Shown: positions 48,805 to 57,541, numbered from the stretch's first letter. The stretch is DNA of 64,000 nt from an uncultured Clostridia bacterium (GCA_934489015.1 CAKSSN010000009.1:1-64000); one strand, 5' to 3'. Numbers and translations: made by a program. The notes: generated from the sequence alone by a model not told the origin.

Positions 48805-49389
48805 ATGCTGATAGGCTATGCACGCGTTTCAACCGCCGTGCAGAATACTGAAAGACAGCTGATTGAACTTACAGATTACGGCGTGTCGGAAAAAAATATT
48901 TATGTTGACAAGCAAAGCGGCAAGGACTTTAAAAGAACGGCGTATATAAAGATGATTAAACGCTTGAAAAAAGGCGATTTGGTTGTTATAAAAAGTCTTG
49001 ACAGGCTTGGCAGAAATTATACCGAAATTCAGGAGGAGTGGCGAAAAATAACTAAGAAGATCGGCGCGGATATATTGGTTCTCGATATGCCGCTTCTTGA
49101 TACAACAAAGTCAAAGGATTTGCTCGGTACGTTTATATCCGATCTGGTTTTGCAGCTTTTATCTTTTGTGTCGGAAAACGAAAGAGAAAATATTTTGCAG
49201 CGTCAAAGAGAAGGCATTGCCGCCGCGCATAAACGCGGTGTGAAATTCGGAAGACCTGCGATGAATATACCGGAAAATTATCCGGAAAGCTATGCGCTTT
49301 GGCGCAGTAAAAAAATAACCGCGAAGGAAGGCGCGGATAATTGTAATATGCCGCTTTGGGCATTTTATCAAAAGCATGGAAAACGATAA
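48805..49389 (+). CDS. Serine site-specific recombinase (resolvase/invertase family)
   Basis: A 194-residue recombinase close in size to Hin and Gin. The catalytic serine is Ser9 in GYARVST; the active-site arginines lie in KSLDRLGRNY and the E helix follows (about 100-135). The C-terminal HTH is in KITAKEGADNCNMPLWAFY. GGGGG-rich ribosome site at 48790-48795. Its stop codon is 6 bp from the inverted repeat at 49395-49413, and the invertible promoter segment lies between it and the SLH gene, so it is most likely the invertase for that segment. Confidence 0.9.
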   Translation: MLIGYARVSTAVQNTERQLIELTDYGVSEKNIYVDKQSGKDFKRTAYIKMIKRLKKGDLVVIKSLDRLGRNYTEIQEEWRKITKKIGADILVLDMPLLDTTKSKDLLGTFISDLVLQLLSFVSENERENILQRQREGIAAAHKRGVKFGRPAMNIPENYPESYALWRSKKITAKEGADNCNMPLWAFYQKHGKR

Positions 49390-49394
49390 TTTTT

Positions 49395-49539
49395 AGAAAA
49401 AGTATAGGTTTACACACAAAAAATATTTATAAATAATTTATAGAATTATTATATCGCATAAAGTTATTTTTGTCAATACATTTTAAGAAAATAATTAAAT
49501 TATGTTAAAAAATATTTTTAGTAAACCTATACTTTTTCT
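49395..49539. mobile_element. Invertible promoter segment (inverton) controlling an SLH surface operon
   Basis: Perfect 19-bp inverted repeats, AGAAAAAGTATAGGTTTAC (49395-49413) and its reverse complement (49521-49539), enclose 107 bp. The segment contains a full-consensus promoter on the minus strand: TTGACA (49471-49476), 17-bp spacer, TATAAT (49448-49453). As given it fires into the 3' end of the recombinase gene. Inversion would place the -35 at about 49458 and the -10 at about 49481 on the plus strand, with a start near 49493, about 120 nt before the SLH gene. Confidence 0.85.
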
Positions 49540-49615
49540 TAATTTCAAGGAGATGATAAAATTTAAATTAATTATTACAATGGTATATTTATATAGAAAG
49601 AAAGGACGAAAAGGT

Positions 49616-50572
49616 ATGAAAAAGAAAATTTTATCTATGATTATGAGCTTGTCTTTTATAATGAGCTGTATAACCGTAACATCTGTAAAAGCACAGATCT
49701 TTTACGATGTTGATGATACTCATTGGGCTTACAACTACATAACGGAAATGGTAAACAGAGGTGTTTTATCCGGTTATACGGACGAAACATTTAGACCTGA
49801 CAATTACATTACGCGTGCGGAATTTGCAAAAATTATGACAGCCGCTTCCGGATTAAATATACATGATGTTGAATCTTCAAGCTTTGATGACGTTGATGCG
49901 GATGACTGGTATTGCCCTTATATTGAAACGGCAAAATATTATTTAAGCGGCTATAGGACGGCTTATACATATTTATATAAGCCAAACGATTTGGCGCTGA
50001 GAGAAGATATAGCTGTTGCAATGGTAAAATTAAAGGGATATGAGGATTCTGCCTACAACTTATCGGTATTGTGGGATACGTTTACCGATTGGAAATCAAT
50101 TTCCAGTGACGCTCAAAAATATGTTGCAATTGCAGTTGAAAGGGGACTTATAACAGGCTATAACGATCAAACATTTCGCGGACAAAGGAGCATTACAAGA
50201 GCAGAGGCGGCAACACTTCTGTGGAGAGCTTTTCAATACGGCAATGATAATAAGAGCTTTTCTGTAGATTATTCTTATGAAACTGCGGAGCCGACATTTG
50301 AGCCTAAAGCTACGCCAAAGCCAACCGCAACTCCTACTGTCAGACCAACGGCAACACCTACTGTCAAGCCTACCGTTAAGCCGACCGAAGCTCCTACTTT
50401 AAAACCGACTGCTAAGCCGGCCGCTAAACCGACAGCAACTCCAAAAGTCAATAAGCTTGCATATGAGATTAATTCCTTAGGCTCGGCAGATGTTGAGGAT
50501 ACATATTTGATTGCTTCTGCCGGCTGCGATTATAATACCGGAGAGCTTGTAAGAGAGATTTATGCACGATGA
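49616..50572 (+). CDS. SLH-domain surface protein under phase-variable control
   Basis: A 318-residue exported protein. Signal peptide residues 1-26 (ending SVKA). Three SLH-type segments at about 28-80, 85-150 and 155-210 (YDVDDTHWAYNYITEM, SGYTDETFRPDNYITRAEF, TGYNDQTFRGQRSITRAEA). Residues about 225-278 are a Thr/Pro/Lys-rich linker of repeated PTATPTVKP-like units. The last 40 residues form a small unknown domain. Start at 49616; the longer frame enters the inverted repeat. No promoter is visible outside the invertible segment. Confidence 0.88.
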   Translation: MKKKILSMIMSLSFIMSCITVTSVKAQIFYDVDDTHWAYNYITEMVNRGVLSGYTDETFRPDNYITRAEFAKIMTAASGLNIHDVESSSFDDVDADDWYCPYIETAKYYLSGYRTAYTYLYKPNDLALREDIAVAMVKLKGYEDSAYNLSVLWDTFTDWKSISSDAQKYVAIAVERGLITGYNDQTFRGQRSITRAEAATLLWRAFQYGNDNKSFSVDYSYETAEPTFEPKATPKPTATPTVRPTATPTVKPTVKPTEAPTLKPTAKPAAKPTATPKVNKLAYEINSLGSADVEDTYLIASAGCDYNTGELVREIYAR

Positions 50573-50584
50573 AGGTGATTTGAT

Positions 50585-51781
50585 ATGATTGAAACACAGA
50601 AGAACCGAATTGACACAATGACACGAGAAGAGTTGCAGGGCATACTCATCGACAGCGATTTATATACACCCGAAGTGATTGAATATGTTAAAAGCAGGCT
50701 TAGAGGAACGACGTGGCAACAATCATCATATGCTGCGAGCGAAGCTCGGCCTAAGGCGCATGTTGGATTTTCGAGCGCATACAAAGCATTTTTTAAAAAC
50801 TATGTAAATTTTAAAGGAAGAAGCAGGCGAAGTGAGCTTTGGTATGTCGGTCTTGCAAATGTTCTTATAGTATTAATAGCATATATACTTTTAATACCCG
50901 ATTTTCTTTTAATGTCAGAGGGTATTGGAGATATTGCAAATCAAATGATTGAGATAATTGTAATTGTCGGATTTCTCTTTATTTATGAGCTTATATGCTT
51001 TGTGCCGAACCTATCCTTGAGCGTGCGAAGACTTCATGATATAGGCAAAAGCGGATGGTATTTGCTTATGGGGTGTATTCCGATAATCGGAATGATAATT
51101 TTATTTGTATATTCGGTTACGGACAGCGACAGCGGAGATAACCGATACGGAAAAAATCCTAAGCTTTATCCGGATAAAGTTCATGAAAACAAAAGCGGAG
51201 CTGTACTTACCGTGATTTTGTCTGCGCTTGCCGTAGCCATAGCCGTGTCAGCGTTCCGCGCAGCCGATTTCATAGATAAACATAATACCGTAGTAATAAA
51301 CGGTGAAAGCTTGTATGATACGGACAATTCATATTATGACGCATCGGATATTTTCGATTACTCAGAAGATTATGACAATTCATCGGGTTATTCCGACTAC
51401 TCGGAATCTGATTACGACAATTCATCAGATTATTCCTATTACTCGAATGATGACGATTATTATGACGATGACTATTATAATTATTATGACGAATACGGAA
51501 GTATGGACGCGTTTGAGGACGCCAACATTTATTATTGGAACTCAAAGTATATCACATATGATTATTTAGATAATTTGACCAGAAGTGAGGTTGCTTTGGA
51601 GCGTAACAAAATTTATGCACGGCATGGCTATATTTTTGACACGGAGCCGTACAGAACTTATTTTAATACTTGTATTTGGTACAGGCCTAATCCCGATTTT
51701 ACGGAGGATATGCTTTCGGCGATGGAAAAGGAGAACAGAAATATCATTGTTCGCTATGAAAAGGAAAAAGGATGGAGATAG
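50585..51781 (+). CDS. DUF805 membrane protein with extracellular YARHG domain
   Basis: A 398-residue membrane protein. After an N-terminal cytosolic stretch, a DUF805-type membrane domain (about 65-200) contains VNFKGRSRRSELWYVG and SLSVRRLHDIGKSGWY with about four helices. A further helix near 205-225 is followed by a Ser/Tyr/Asp-rich low-complexity linker (about 245-310). The C-terminus is a YARHG domain with NKIYARHGYIFDTEPYRTYF. It follows the SLH gene by 12 bp and probably shares its phase-variable transcript. Function unknown; YARHG domains are found on wall-facing proteins. Confidence 0.85.
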   Translation: MIETQKNRIDTMTREELQGILIDSDLYTPEVIEYVKSRLRGTTWQQSSYAASEARPKAHVGFSSAYKAFFKNYVNFKGRSRRSELWYVGLANVLIVLIAYILLIPDFLLMSEGIGDIANQMIEIIVIVGFLFIYELICFVPNLSLSVRRLHDIGKSGWYLLMGCIPIIGMIILFVYSVTDSDSGDNRYGKNPKLYPDKVHENKSGAVLTVILSALAVAIAVSAFRAADFIDKHNTVVINGESLYDTDNSYYDASDIFDYSEDYDNSSGYSDYSESDYDNSSDYSYYSNDDDYYDDDYYNYYDEYGSMDAFEDANIYYWNSKYITYDYLDNLTRSEVALERNKIYARHGYIFDTEPYRTYFNTCIWYRPNPDFTEDMLSAMEKENRNIIVRYEKEKGWR

Positions 51782-51818
51782 TAATAAAAATCTTATATAA
51801 AGTCAGATAAAAAAACAG

Positions 51819-51848
51819 TGCCGCCGGGAATAAGGCGGCATCGGTTTT
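51819..51848 (+). terminator. Terminator of the SLH/YARHG operon
   Basis: Seven-bp stem TGCCGCC / GGCGGCA with an 8-nt loop, followed by TCGGTTTTTGG. Confidence 0.7.
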
Positions 51849-51883
51849 TGGCGATTTTTTTCGCTATGCTTTGTTTTGACAGC

Positions 51884-51927
51884 AAAATCCCGACGGATGG
51901 CCGGAGAGCCTATCTGTCGGGATTTTT
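51884..51927. terminator. Terminator after ctpA
   Basis: Long stem AAAATCCCGAC / GTCGGGATTTT with inner GGAT/ATCT pairing around a GC-rich loop. T-runs on both sides make it suitable for convergent transcripts. Confidence 0.75.
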
Positions 51928-51930
51928 ATT

Positions 51931-53361
51931 TTATTCGTCTGCCTTATACGGCTTGCCGGTAAAAAGCTCATAAGCTCTGTCAAGCTGCTTATCAACAATT
52001 ACCTCAAGCTTTGCAAATGCGTTTTCTATTTTTGTCTGTGTTGTTATATCGAGCACGCCGTAAGGGTAAATTTCCTGGTCCGTCTGGAATTTTTCAATCG
52101 ACTCCGCGAGTGCGCTGTCAAACGTATCATCTATATCCCCGTCATAGTAATTAAGAAGATAAAGTCTTTCCTTTGCCGCCTTTATATTATCTCCGCTTGA
52201 GCCGACAGACCATCTTTCCTTATAGGTAAACGGTGTGTATTTGCTCGTGTCGATCGGGTCGGTGTAGTTTACTATAAATTCGTCCGGCTCTATTCCCTTT
52301 TCGTTAATATCGCTTCCGTTTCTTGTCTGATATTTTCCTACAGTCAGCTTAAATACGGAGCCGTTTGAAAGCGGGAATGTGCTTTGTATAACGCCCTTGC
52401 CGTAGGTTTTTTCGCCGATTAGCTTACCTGCACCGGAATCCTGAATTGCGCTTGCAAGAATTTCTGCGGCGCTTGCGGTATAGTCGTCAACAAGCACGTT
52501 AAAGTTATATTTTGTTTTTTCAAGGTCGGACGTATATGTTTTGTCCATAAACGACTGGCGGTATTTTGTGTTTACGATAACACCCTTCGGAACAATCATT
52601 TTTCCTATATCAACCGCACAAGACAGATAACCGCCAACGTTTCCGCGCAAATCAAGGATAATATCTTTTATATTATCGTCATCGGCGCTTTTGAGTGCGT
52701 CCGCAAATTCCTCAGCCGTATGGCTTGACATATCAACAATTCTTATATAGCCTACGCTGTCTCCGAGCTTTGAATAGGAAACCGTGTTTCCGTTTACCTC
52801 AGCGCGCTTTATTGTGTATGTGTGCTCCTCGTTTCCGCGAAGCACGGTTACCTCAACATCCGTTCCGAGCTCTCCGAGAATGGCGCTTCTTACGGTTGTA
52901 AGCGGCTTGCCCTTCATGTCGGCGCCGTCAACCTTTGAAATTTTATCTCCCGTTAAAATTCCTGCTCTTTCGGACGGGCTGTTCGGCGTGAACGCAACAA
53001 TTTCAATATAATCGTCCTTTTTCTCTATTTGCACTCCGATACCGTAAAAGGTTTTGTTAATCTGGTTTACAAAGCTTTTGTATTCCTCTGCGGTGAAAAA
53101 TTCACTGTACGGATCGAGCGCCGAAAGCATACTTTTCAAAAGCTCGACAAGCTTTTCGTCATTGCTTTCAACAAGCTTTGAAATCGCTTTGTTCATAATA
53201 TCCTGGTCGTTAAGCGAGTCGTCAATATAATAAGTTGAAATATATCCGGCGACCTGCTCAAAAACATTAAATTCATCGCTGTAATTGTTGTCGGCAAATA
53301 CTGCGCTGCCGGATAAAATCAATGAAAATGCCGATAATACGGCAATAATTTTTTTCTTCAT
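51931..53361 (-). CDS. C-terminal processing peptidase, S41 family
   Basis: A 476-residue exported protease. Signal peptide at 1-23; a PDZ domain (about 95-180, with FYGIGVQIEK and SPSERAGILTGDKI); the S41 catalytic core with the nucleophile Ser in DYTASAAEILA and the catalytic Lys in GEKTYGKG. A C-terminal peptidoglycan-binding-type helical domain follows (about 385-450). Related CtpA/CtpB proteins process envelope and sporulation signalling proteins. Monocistronic or with the DUF1934 gene 27 bp upstream. Confidence 0.93.
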   Translation of the reverse strand: MKKKIIAVLSAFSLILSGSAVFADNNYSDEFNVFEQVAGYISTYYIDDSLNDQDIMNKAISKLVESNDEKLVELLKSMLSALDPYSEFFTAEEYKSFVNQINKTFYGIGVQIEKKDDYIEIVAFTPNSPSERAGILTGDKISKVDGADMKGKPLTTVRSAILGELGTDVEVTVLRGNEEHTYTIKRAEVNGNTVSYSKLGDSVGYIRIVDMSSHTAEEFADALKSADDDNIKDIILDLRGNVGGYLSCAVDIGKMIVPKGVIVNTKYRQSFMDKTYTSDLEKTKYNFNVLVDDYTASAAEILASAIQDSGAGKLIGEKTYGKGVIQSTFPLSNGSVFKLTVGKYQTRNGSDINEKGIEPDEFIVNYTDPIDTSKYTPFTYKERWSVGSSGDNIKAAKERLYLLNYYDGDIDDTFDSALAESIEKFQTDQEIYPYGVLDITTQTKIENAFAKLEVIVDKQLDRAYELFTGKPYKADE

Positions 53362-53387
53362 TTTTAAACCCTTTCATTTTCTTTAAA

Positions 53388-53822
53388 TTAGGCTTTTTGC
53401 TGCCCGATGGGCTCGGCGTAAATAGTCACGCTGTTGAAAAATCGCTGACCTGCAAGCAGCATATCATATTCAAGCTGTATTTTCCCACCGTCCGAATTAA
53501 CGGCGCACAAAACCTTAAACGGCTTTATGACAAGGTCCATATTTCCGTATGCGGTGCGGTAAACGGTTTTGTATACCTTTTGAGGCTCAAAGCACATTTT
53601 TGACGAAACCGTTTCCCCTTTTCTTACAAGCTGAACTTCGCCGCGCTTTGCGTGAATTGCGCATGAGGTTTTGTCCTCGTCATTTTCGCGGTAAAATATG
53701 TGAACAGCATTGTCCTTTATAAAAAGCTTTCCGTCATATTCGCTTTCAAGCTCCGATTTTTCATCACCTGCAAGCTGTATTGATGTTATTTTCAGCTTAA
53801 CCTTTTGAGCGTTATTTTCCAT
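53388..53822 (-). CDS. DUF1934 family protein
   Basis: A 144-residue protein of the YwiB/DUF1934 family, a small beta-barrel found in many Firmicutes. Conserved features include the central YREN and the QLVRKGETVSSKMCFE stretch (in part), and a C-terminal YDMLLAGQRFFNSVTI strand pair. Function is not established. It lies between ddl and ctpA on the same strand, probably in one transcript. Confidence 0.8.
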   Translation of the reverse strand: MENNAQKVKLKITSIQLAGDEKSELESEYDGKLFIKDNAVHIFYRENDEDKTSCAIHAKRGEVQLVRKGETVSSKMCFEPQKVYKTVYRTAYGNMDLVIKPFKVLCAVNSDGGKIQLEYDMLLAGQRFFNSVTIYAEPIGQQKA

Positions 53823-53844
53823 ATATACCTCTCAAAAGCGATTT

Positions 53845-54900
53845 TTACAGCTTAACTCTTTTTTCGGCAAGCTCTATAAGCCTGTCGAGCAGGTCGGAGT
53901 ATTCTATTCCCATAGCCTTCCAGAGCTTCGGATACATACTTATGCTTGTAAAGCCCGGAAGCGTGTTTATTTCGTTTAAAATAACTTTTCCGTCGCTCTT
54001 TCTTACAAAGAAGTCAACTCTTGATAGTCCCTGACCGTCAAGCGCCTTAAAGGCTCTTACGGCGTATTCTCTTATTTGCTCACGCGCTTCGGATGAAATT
54101 TTTGCAGGTATGCGGAGCGTTGTCGAGTCGTCCTTGTATTTTGCGTCAAAATCGTAAAATTCAACGGTCGGAATAATTTCTCCTACCTCTGCGGCGTCGG
54201 CGTTTATGTTGCCGAGCACAGAACATTCAACCTCCTGGCCGTCAATGTTTTCTTCAACAAGCACCTTTTGACCGAATGTAAGAGCGCCCTTAACCGCTTC
54301 AATAAGCGACTGTCTGTCCGTTGCCTTACCCACTCCGACAGACGAGCCCGTTGAAGCCGGCTTTACAAAGCACGGATAGCCTATTTTATTTTCTATTTCG
54401 GAAATTTTTTCGTCAATGTCATCACCGGCAGCTGCCGTAACCCAGTCAGCTTGCGGAATACCTGCGTTTGCAAACACTATTTTTGAAAGCGTTTTATCCA
54501 TAGCGTTTGCGCTTCCGGCAACTCCCACTCCGACATATTTCACGCCGCTGAGCTCAAAAAGTCCCTGAACGGTTCCGTCCTCGCCGTATTCGCCGTGAAG
54601 TACCGGGAAAATAACGTCTGTTTTTACGGTTGATATTTTATCACCGTCAAATACGATTATTCCGCCGTCGGACGTGTCGGGGGAAATAAAAGCCTTTTTC
54701 AGCTTGCCGTTTTCCCAATTTCCGCTTTCTATATCGTCCGCCGAGCCGTCAAATAAAAACCAGCGTCCGTCCTTTGTTATGCCTATTGTGAGTATATTAT
54801 ATTTGGATTTGTCGAGATTTCTTATAATTGATGCTGCCGAAAGGCATGATATATCATGCTCCGGAGACCTCCCTCCGAAAATAACACATATTGTTTTCAT
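53845..54900 (-). CDS. ddl: D-alanine--D-alanine ligase
   Basis: A 351-residue ATP-grasp enzyme that makes the D-Ala-D-Ala dipeptide for peptidoglycan. It starts MKTICVIFGGRSPEHDISC; key motifs are VLHGEYGEDG, KPASTGSSVGVGKA, EENIDGQEVECSVLG and LNEINTLPGFT. The start at 54900 has GGAG 6 nt upstream; a longer frame adds 21 residues and runs across the promoter. The binding-site motif is of the normal D-Ala type, with no VanA-like signature evident. Confidence 0.95.
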   Translation of the reverse strand: MKTICVIFGGRSPEHDISCLSAASIIRNLDKSKYNILTIGITKDGRWFLFDGSADDIESGNWENGKLKKAFISPDTSDGGIIVFDGDKISTVKTDVIFPVLHGEYGEDGTVQGLFELSGVKYVGVGVAGSANAMDKTLSKIVFANAGIPQADWVTAAAGDDIDEKISEIENKIGYPCFVKPASTGSSVGVGKATDRQSLIEAVKGALTFGQKVLVEENIDGQEVECSVLGNINADAAEVGEIIPTVEFYDFDAKYKDDSTTLRIPAKISSEAREQIREYAVRAFKALDGQGLSRVDFFVRKSDGKVILNEINTLPGFTSISMYPKLWKAMGIEYSDLLDRLIELAEKRVKL

Positions 54901-54934
54901 ATAATTCTCCGTTTCAAATTTATTTCTATACTCT

Positions 54935-54963
54935 ATCATACTATTTTTTAATTGATTTTTCAA
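54935..54963 (-). promoter_or_regulatory. Promoter of ddl
   Basis: TTGAAA (54958-54963), 17-bp spacer, TATGAT (54935-54940), about 28 nt before the start. The rest of the 300-bp gap (54970-55140) is AT-rich with no feature I can name. Confidence 0.5.
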
Positions 54964-55141
54964 GTCTTTTCAGCACAAATTAATAATTTGTTTATAATAT
55001 AAAGAAAAATGCTTTTTTCACAATAAGGGCGCGTTAATTCTTCGGCGGAGCATTTATATTGCAAGCGTTCAAATTTTGCATTGTATTTTTGTAGGTTTTA
55101 TATAAAAATTTATACAATTTAAATGCTATGTGCGTTTTTTC

Positions 55142-55170
55142 TTGAAAATTTGCGCGAGGTGTGATATAAT
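55142..55170 (+). promoter_or_regulatory. Promoter of the stalk-domain protein gene
   Basis: TTGAAA (55142-55147), 17-bp spacer, TATAAT (55165-55170), about 30 nt before the start codon. Confidence 0.6.
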
Positions 55171-55206
55171 TTTTATAAGCAATTTTCAGAAAGGGATGGT
55201 ATAAAA

Positions 55207-56097
55207 ATGAATTTAAAAAAATTGGCGCTGTCAGCGTTTGCGGCTGCCTGTCTTGCGCTTGGCATGACGTCCTATGCGGACAATATCAATGTTTACTATA
55301 ACGGCATTAAGCTTGAGTTTGACAAGGATCCCGTTATAATAAACGATCGCACGATGGTTCCGATGCGTAAAATTTTTGAAACCTTCGGGGCTGAAGTAAT
55401 CTGGCATGAAGATACTAAAATGATTGAAGCTTCATACGGCTATATTAATGCTATATATAACATAAATTTTGATAAGTGTTATGTAAACGGCATGCCGGTG
55501 CAGCTCGATTCGCCTCCGGTGCTGATTGACGGATATACATTTGTTCCGCTGAGAACAATTTCGGAGAATTTTCTCCAGGACGTGTTATGGGATGAAACAA
55601 CAAAATCGGTTTATATATATCCGTCTGCGGCAAGCCAGCCGAAAGAGAGCGTCGATCTCTATGGCATGACAACCGCGCTGCTTAACAAGTGGTATGACGG
55701 AGAAAAAAGCGAGCTTCTTGATTTTTATAACAGCGATCCCACAAAAACAGATTGGGCAAAGCAAATTTATGCGACATATGAAAGAAAGGGCAAGAGAGAG
55801 GCTGATGACGCTTACGGACGTGCAGCTGCAAATACGGGCGGCTATGCAAACAGTTATGCGTCTGCGCTGCGCGATGAAATTTTGCAGGAATATAAGGATA
55901 TGGCAACTTCGGAAATTTATAAGCAGCATGATGAGTATGTTTCTGATCTTTCAAGCGAGCTTACAGCGTCATATAATAAGCTGTATGATATGATTGAAAA
56001 GGAGTTTAAGGATACGGTTTATTATGATACGCCCGAAAATTATTTAAAGTCGTGGCAGAGTGAGTTTGAATTATACAATCTTAGATTTCCGTACTGA
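55207..56097 (+). CDS. Secreted protein with copper-amine-oxidase-N-like stalk domain
   Basis: A 296-residue exported protein. Signal peptide MNLKKLALSAFAAACLALG, then the Firmicutes stalk domain often named copper amine oxidase N-terminal domain (about 28-140): VNGMPVQLDSPPVLIDGYTF and VPLRTISENF mark it. No copper site or oxidase domain is present. Residues 150-296 are a helical, charged unknown domain. Likely wall-exposed; role unknown. Confidence 0.85.
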   Translation: MNLKKLALSAFAAACLALGMTSYADNINVYYNGIKLEFDKDPVIINDRTMVPMRKIFETFGAEVIWHEDTKMIEASYGYINAIYNINFDKCYVNGMPVQLDSPPVLIDGYTFVPLRTISENFLQDVLWDETTKSVYIYPSAASQPKESVDLYGMTTALLNKWYDGEKSELLDFYNSDPTKTDWAKQIYATYERKGKREADDAYGRAAANTGGYANSYASALRDEILQEYKDMATSEIYKQHDEYVSDLSSELTASYNKLYDMIEKEFKDTVYYDTPENYLKSWQSEFELYNLRFPY

Positions 56098-56126
56098 TAC
56101 GAAAAAACATTTTGGAGAGATGACAT

Positions 56127-56830
56127 ATGAAAAACCGACATCAAAAAGCATTAAAGGCGGCGTTTCCTTATACCGTGCCGATTTTTGCGGGGTTTTGGTT
56201 TTTGGGAATAACCTATGGAATATATATGAAGGTTCAGGGCTTTTCCTTTTTGTACCCCTGCATTATGAGCATGACGATATTTGCCGGGTCAATGGAGTTT
56301 GTAACGGCGAATATGCTTCTTGGCGCATTTAATCCCATATAGGCGTTTATAATGGCGCTTATGGTAAATGCAAGACATCTTTTTTACGGAATATCAATGC
56401 TTGATAAATTTCATGATACCGGCAAAAAAAGTGGTATTTGATTTTCGGAATGTGTGATGAAACCTTTTCGGTAAACTATTCGGCAAATATTCCGCTTGAC
56501 GTTGATAAGGGCTTGTTTATGCTGTATGTCACGCTTTTAAATCAGCTTTACTGGGTGTCGGGCGCAACGCTCGGAGGGCTTCTCGGAGAGCTTGTGAAAT
56601 TTAACACAAAAGGGCTTGACTTTGCAATGATGGCAATGTTCACGGTTATTTTTACGGATAACTGGCTTAAGGAAAAAAATCATTTCAGCTCGCTTCTCGG
56701 AATTGCCGTGTCTGTCGTATGCCTTGTGATTCTCGGAGCGGATAGCTTTATAATTCCGTCAATGGCGGCGATTTTGACTATTTTAACGCTGTCGAGAGGA
56801 CGGCTTGAAAAAGGAGGAGATGAGCAATGA
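56127..56830 (+). pseudogene. azlC: Broken azlC, branched-chain amino acid exporter subunit
   Basis: The translated pieces read as an AzlC permease: FPYTVPIFAGFWFLGITYG, then VNARHLFYGISML, then FGMCDETFSVNYSANIP and LLNQLYWVSGATLGGLLG. The frame is interrupted twice: an in-frame TAG at 56340-56342, where AzlC proteins usually have a Gln, and a -1 shift in the A7 tract at 56424-56430. Restoring one A rebuilds the family sequence. The azlD start overlaps its final stop (ATGA). Function is presumably lost. Confidence 0.85.
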
Positions 56831-57153
56831 CTCTTTCGCAGAAAATTATTACGATTGCAGCCGTTGTTGCGGCAACAATGCTTACAAGATTTCTTCCATT
56901 TATCCTGTTTCCCGCCGGAAAGCCAACGCCGAAATATGTAAAATATCTCGGCAGGGTGCTTCCTCCTGCCGTGTTTGGTATGCTCGTTGTGTAAAGCCTT
57001 AAAAGCGTAAATGTTTTAAGCGGAAGTCACGGAGTGCCGGAGCTTATCGCGGTGGCGGCAACGGTTGTAATTCATGCGGCAAAAAGGCAAATGCTTTTGT
57101 CAATTGCTGGAGGAACGATAATTTATATGCTTCTCGTTCAGTTTGTATTTTAA
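56827..57153 (+). pseudogene. azlD: Broken azlD, partner of AzlC
   Basis: A small membrane protein frame of the AzlD family, MTLSQKIITIAAVVAATMLT, LPPAVFGMLVV, then an in-frame TAA (56992-56994), then SLKSVNVL and GGTIIYMLLVQFVF. The stop sits where a Tyr is usual, so one base change explains it. With azlC also broken, the exporter is dead. Confidence 0.8.
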
Positions 57154-57157
57154 AAAA

Positions 57158-57213
57158 GCGAGGCTGCTTTAGATGCTTCCGAAAAATTAATTTCGGAAAT
57201 CGTGCAGCCTCGC
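57158..57213. terminator. Bidirectional terminator between azlD and trxA
   Basis: Perfect 10-bp stem GCGAGGCTGC / GCAGCCTCGC with an inner TTCCGAAA/TTTCGGAA hairpin; T-rich on both sides. Confidence 0.8.
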
Positions 57214-57220
57214 TTATATT

Positions 57221-57541
57221 TTATATTAAGCCCTTAAACATTTCTTCAAGCTCTTCTTTCGGCACAAAGCCTACGGATTTTGAAACGGCTTCGCCGCCTG
57301 AAAATAAAATCACCGTCGGGATGCTTACAATTCCGTATTCAATCGCGAGCGTACCCTCGTCGTCAATGTTTACCTTTCCGACCTTTAGTCTGCCGTCGTA
57401 TTCCTTTGCAATTTCCTCAATTGTCGGAGCGAGCATTTTGCACGGTCCGCACCAGGTTGCCCAAAAATCAACAAGCACCGGTATATCGGACTTTATCACC
57501 TCTTCTTCAAAGTTTTTTGCGTTTAATGTAATTTCAGCCAT
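57221..57541 (-). CDS. trxA: Thioredoxin
   Basis: A 106-residue thioredoxin with the active site WCGPC near residue 31 and the cis-Pro segment SIPTVILF. It starts at the ATG at 57541 with an AAGGAAG ribosome site; a longer frame lacks family sequence. It is translated after a small ferredoxin-thioredoxin-reductase-like protein only 20 bp upstream, suggesting that the partner reduces it. Confidence 0.95.
   Translation of the reverse strand: MAEITLNAKNFEEEVIKSDIPVLVDFWATWCGPCKMLAPTIEEIAKEYDGRLKVGKVNIDDEGTLAIEYGIVSIPTVILFSGGEAVSKSVGFVPKEELEEMFKGLI

Noticed and set aside
50280..50450. Possible tandem DNA repeat or short CRISPR-like array
   Set aside because: The repetition reflects PTATPTVKP-type protein repeats in the SLH protein stalk; units are short, imperfect and have no spacers.
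51270..51569. Two His/Asn/Arg- and Ile/Met/Thr-rich frames over the low-complexity linker of the YARHG protein
   Set aside because: They are alternate-frame readings of the repetitive Ser/Tyr/Asp linker and have no start signals.
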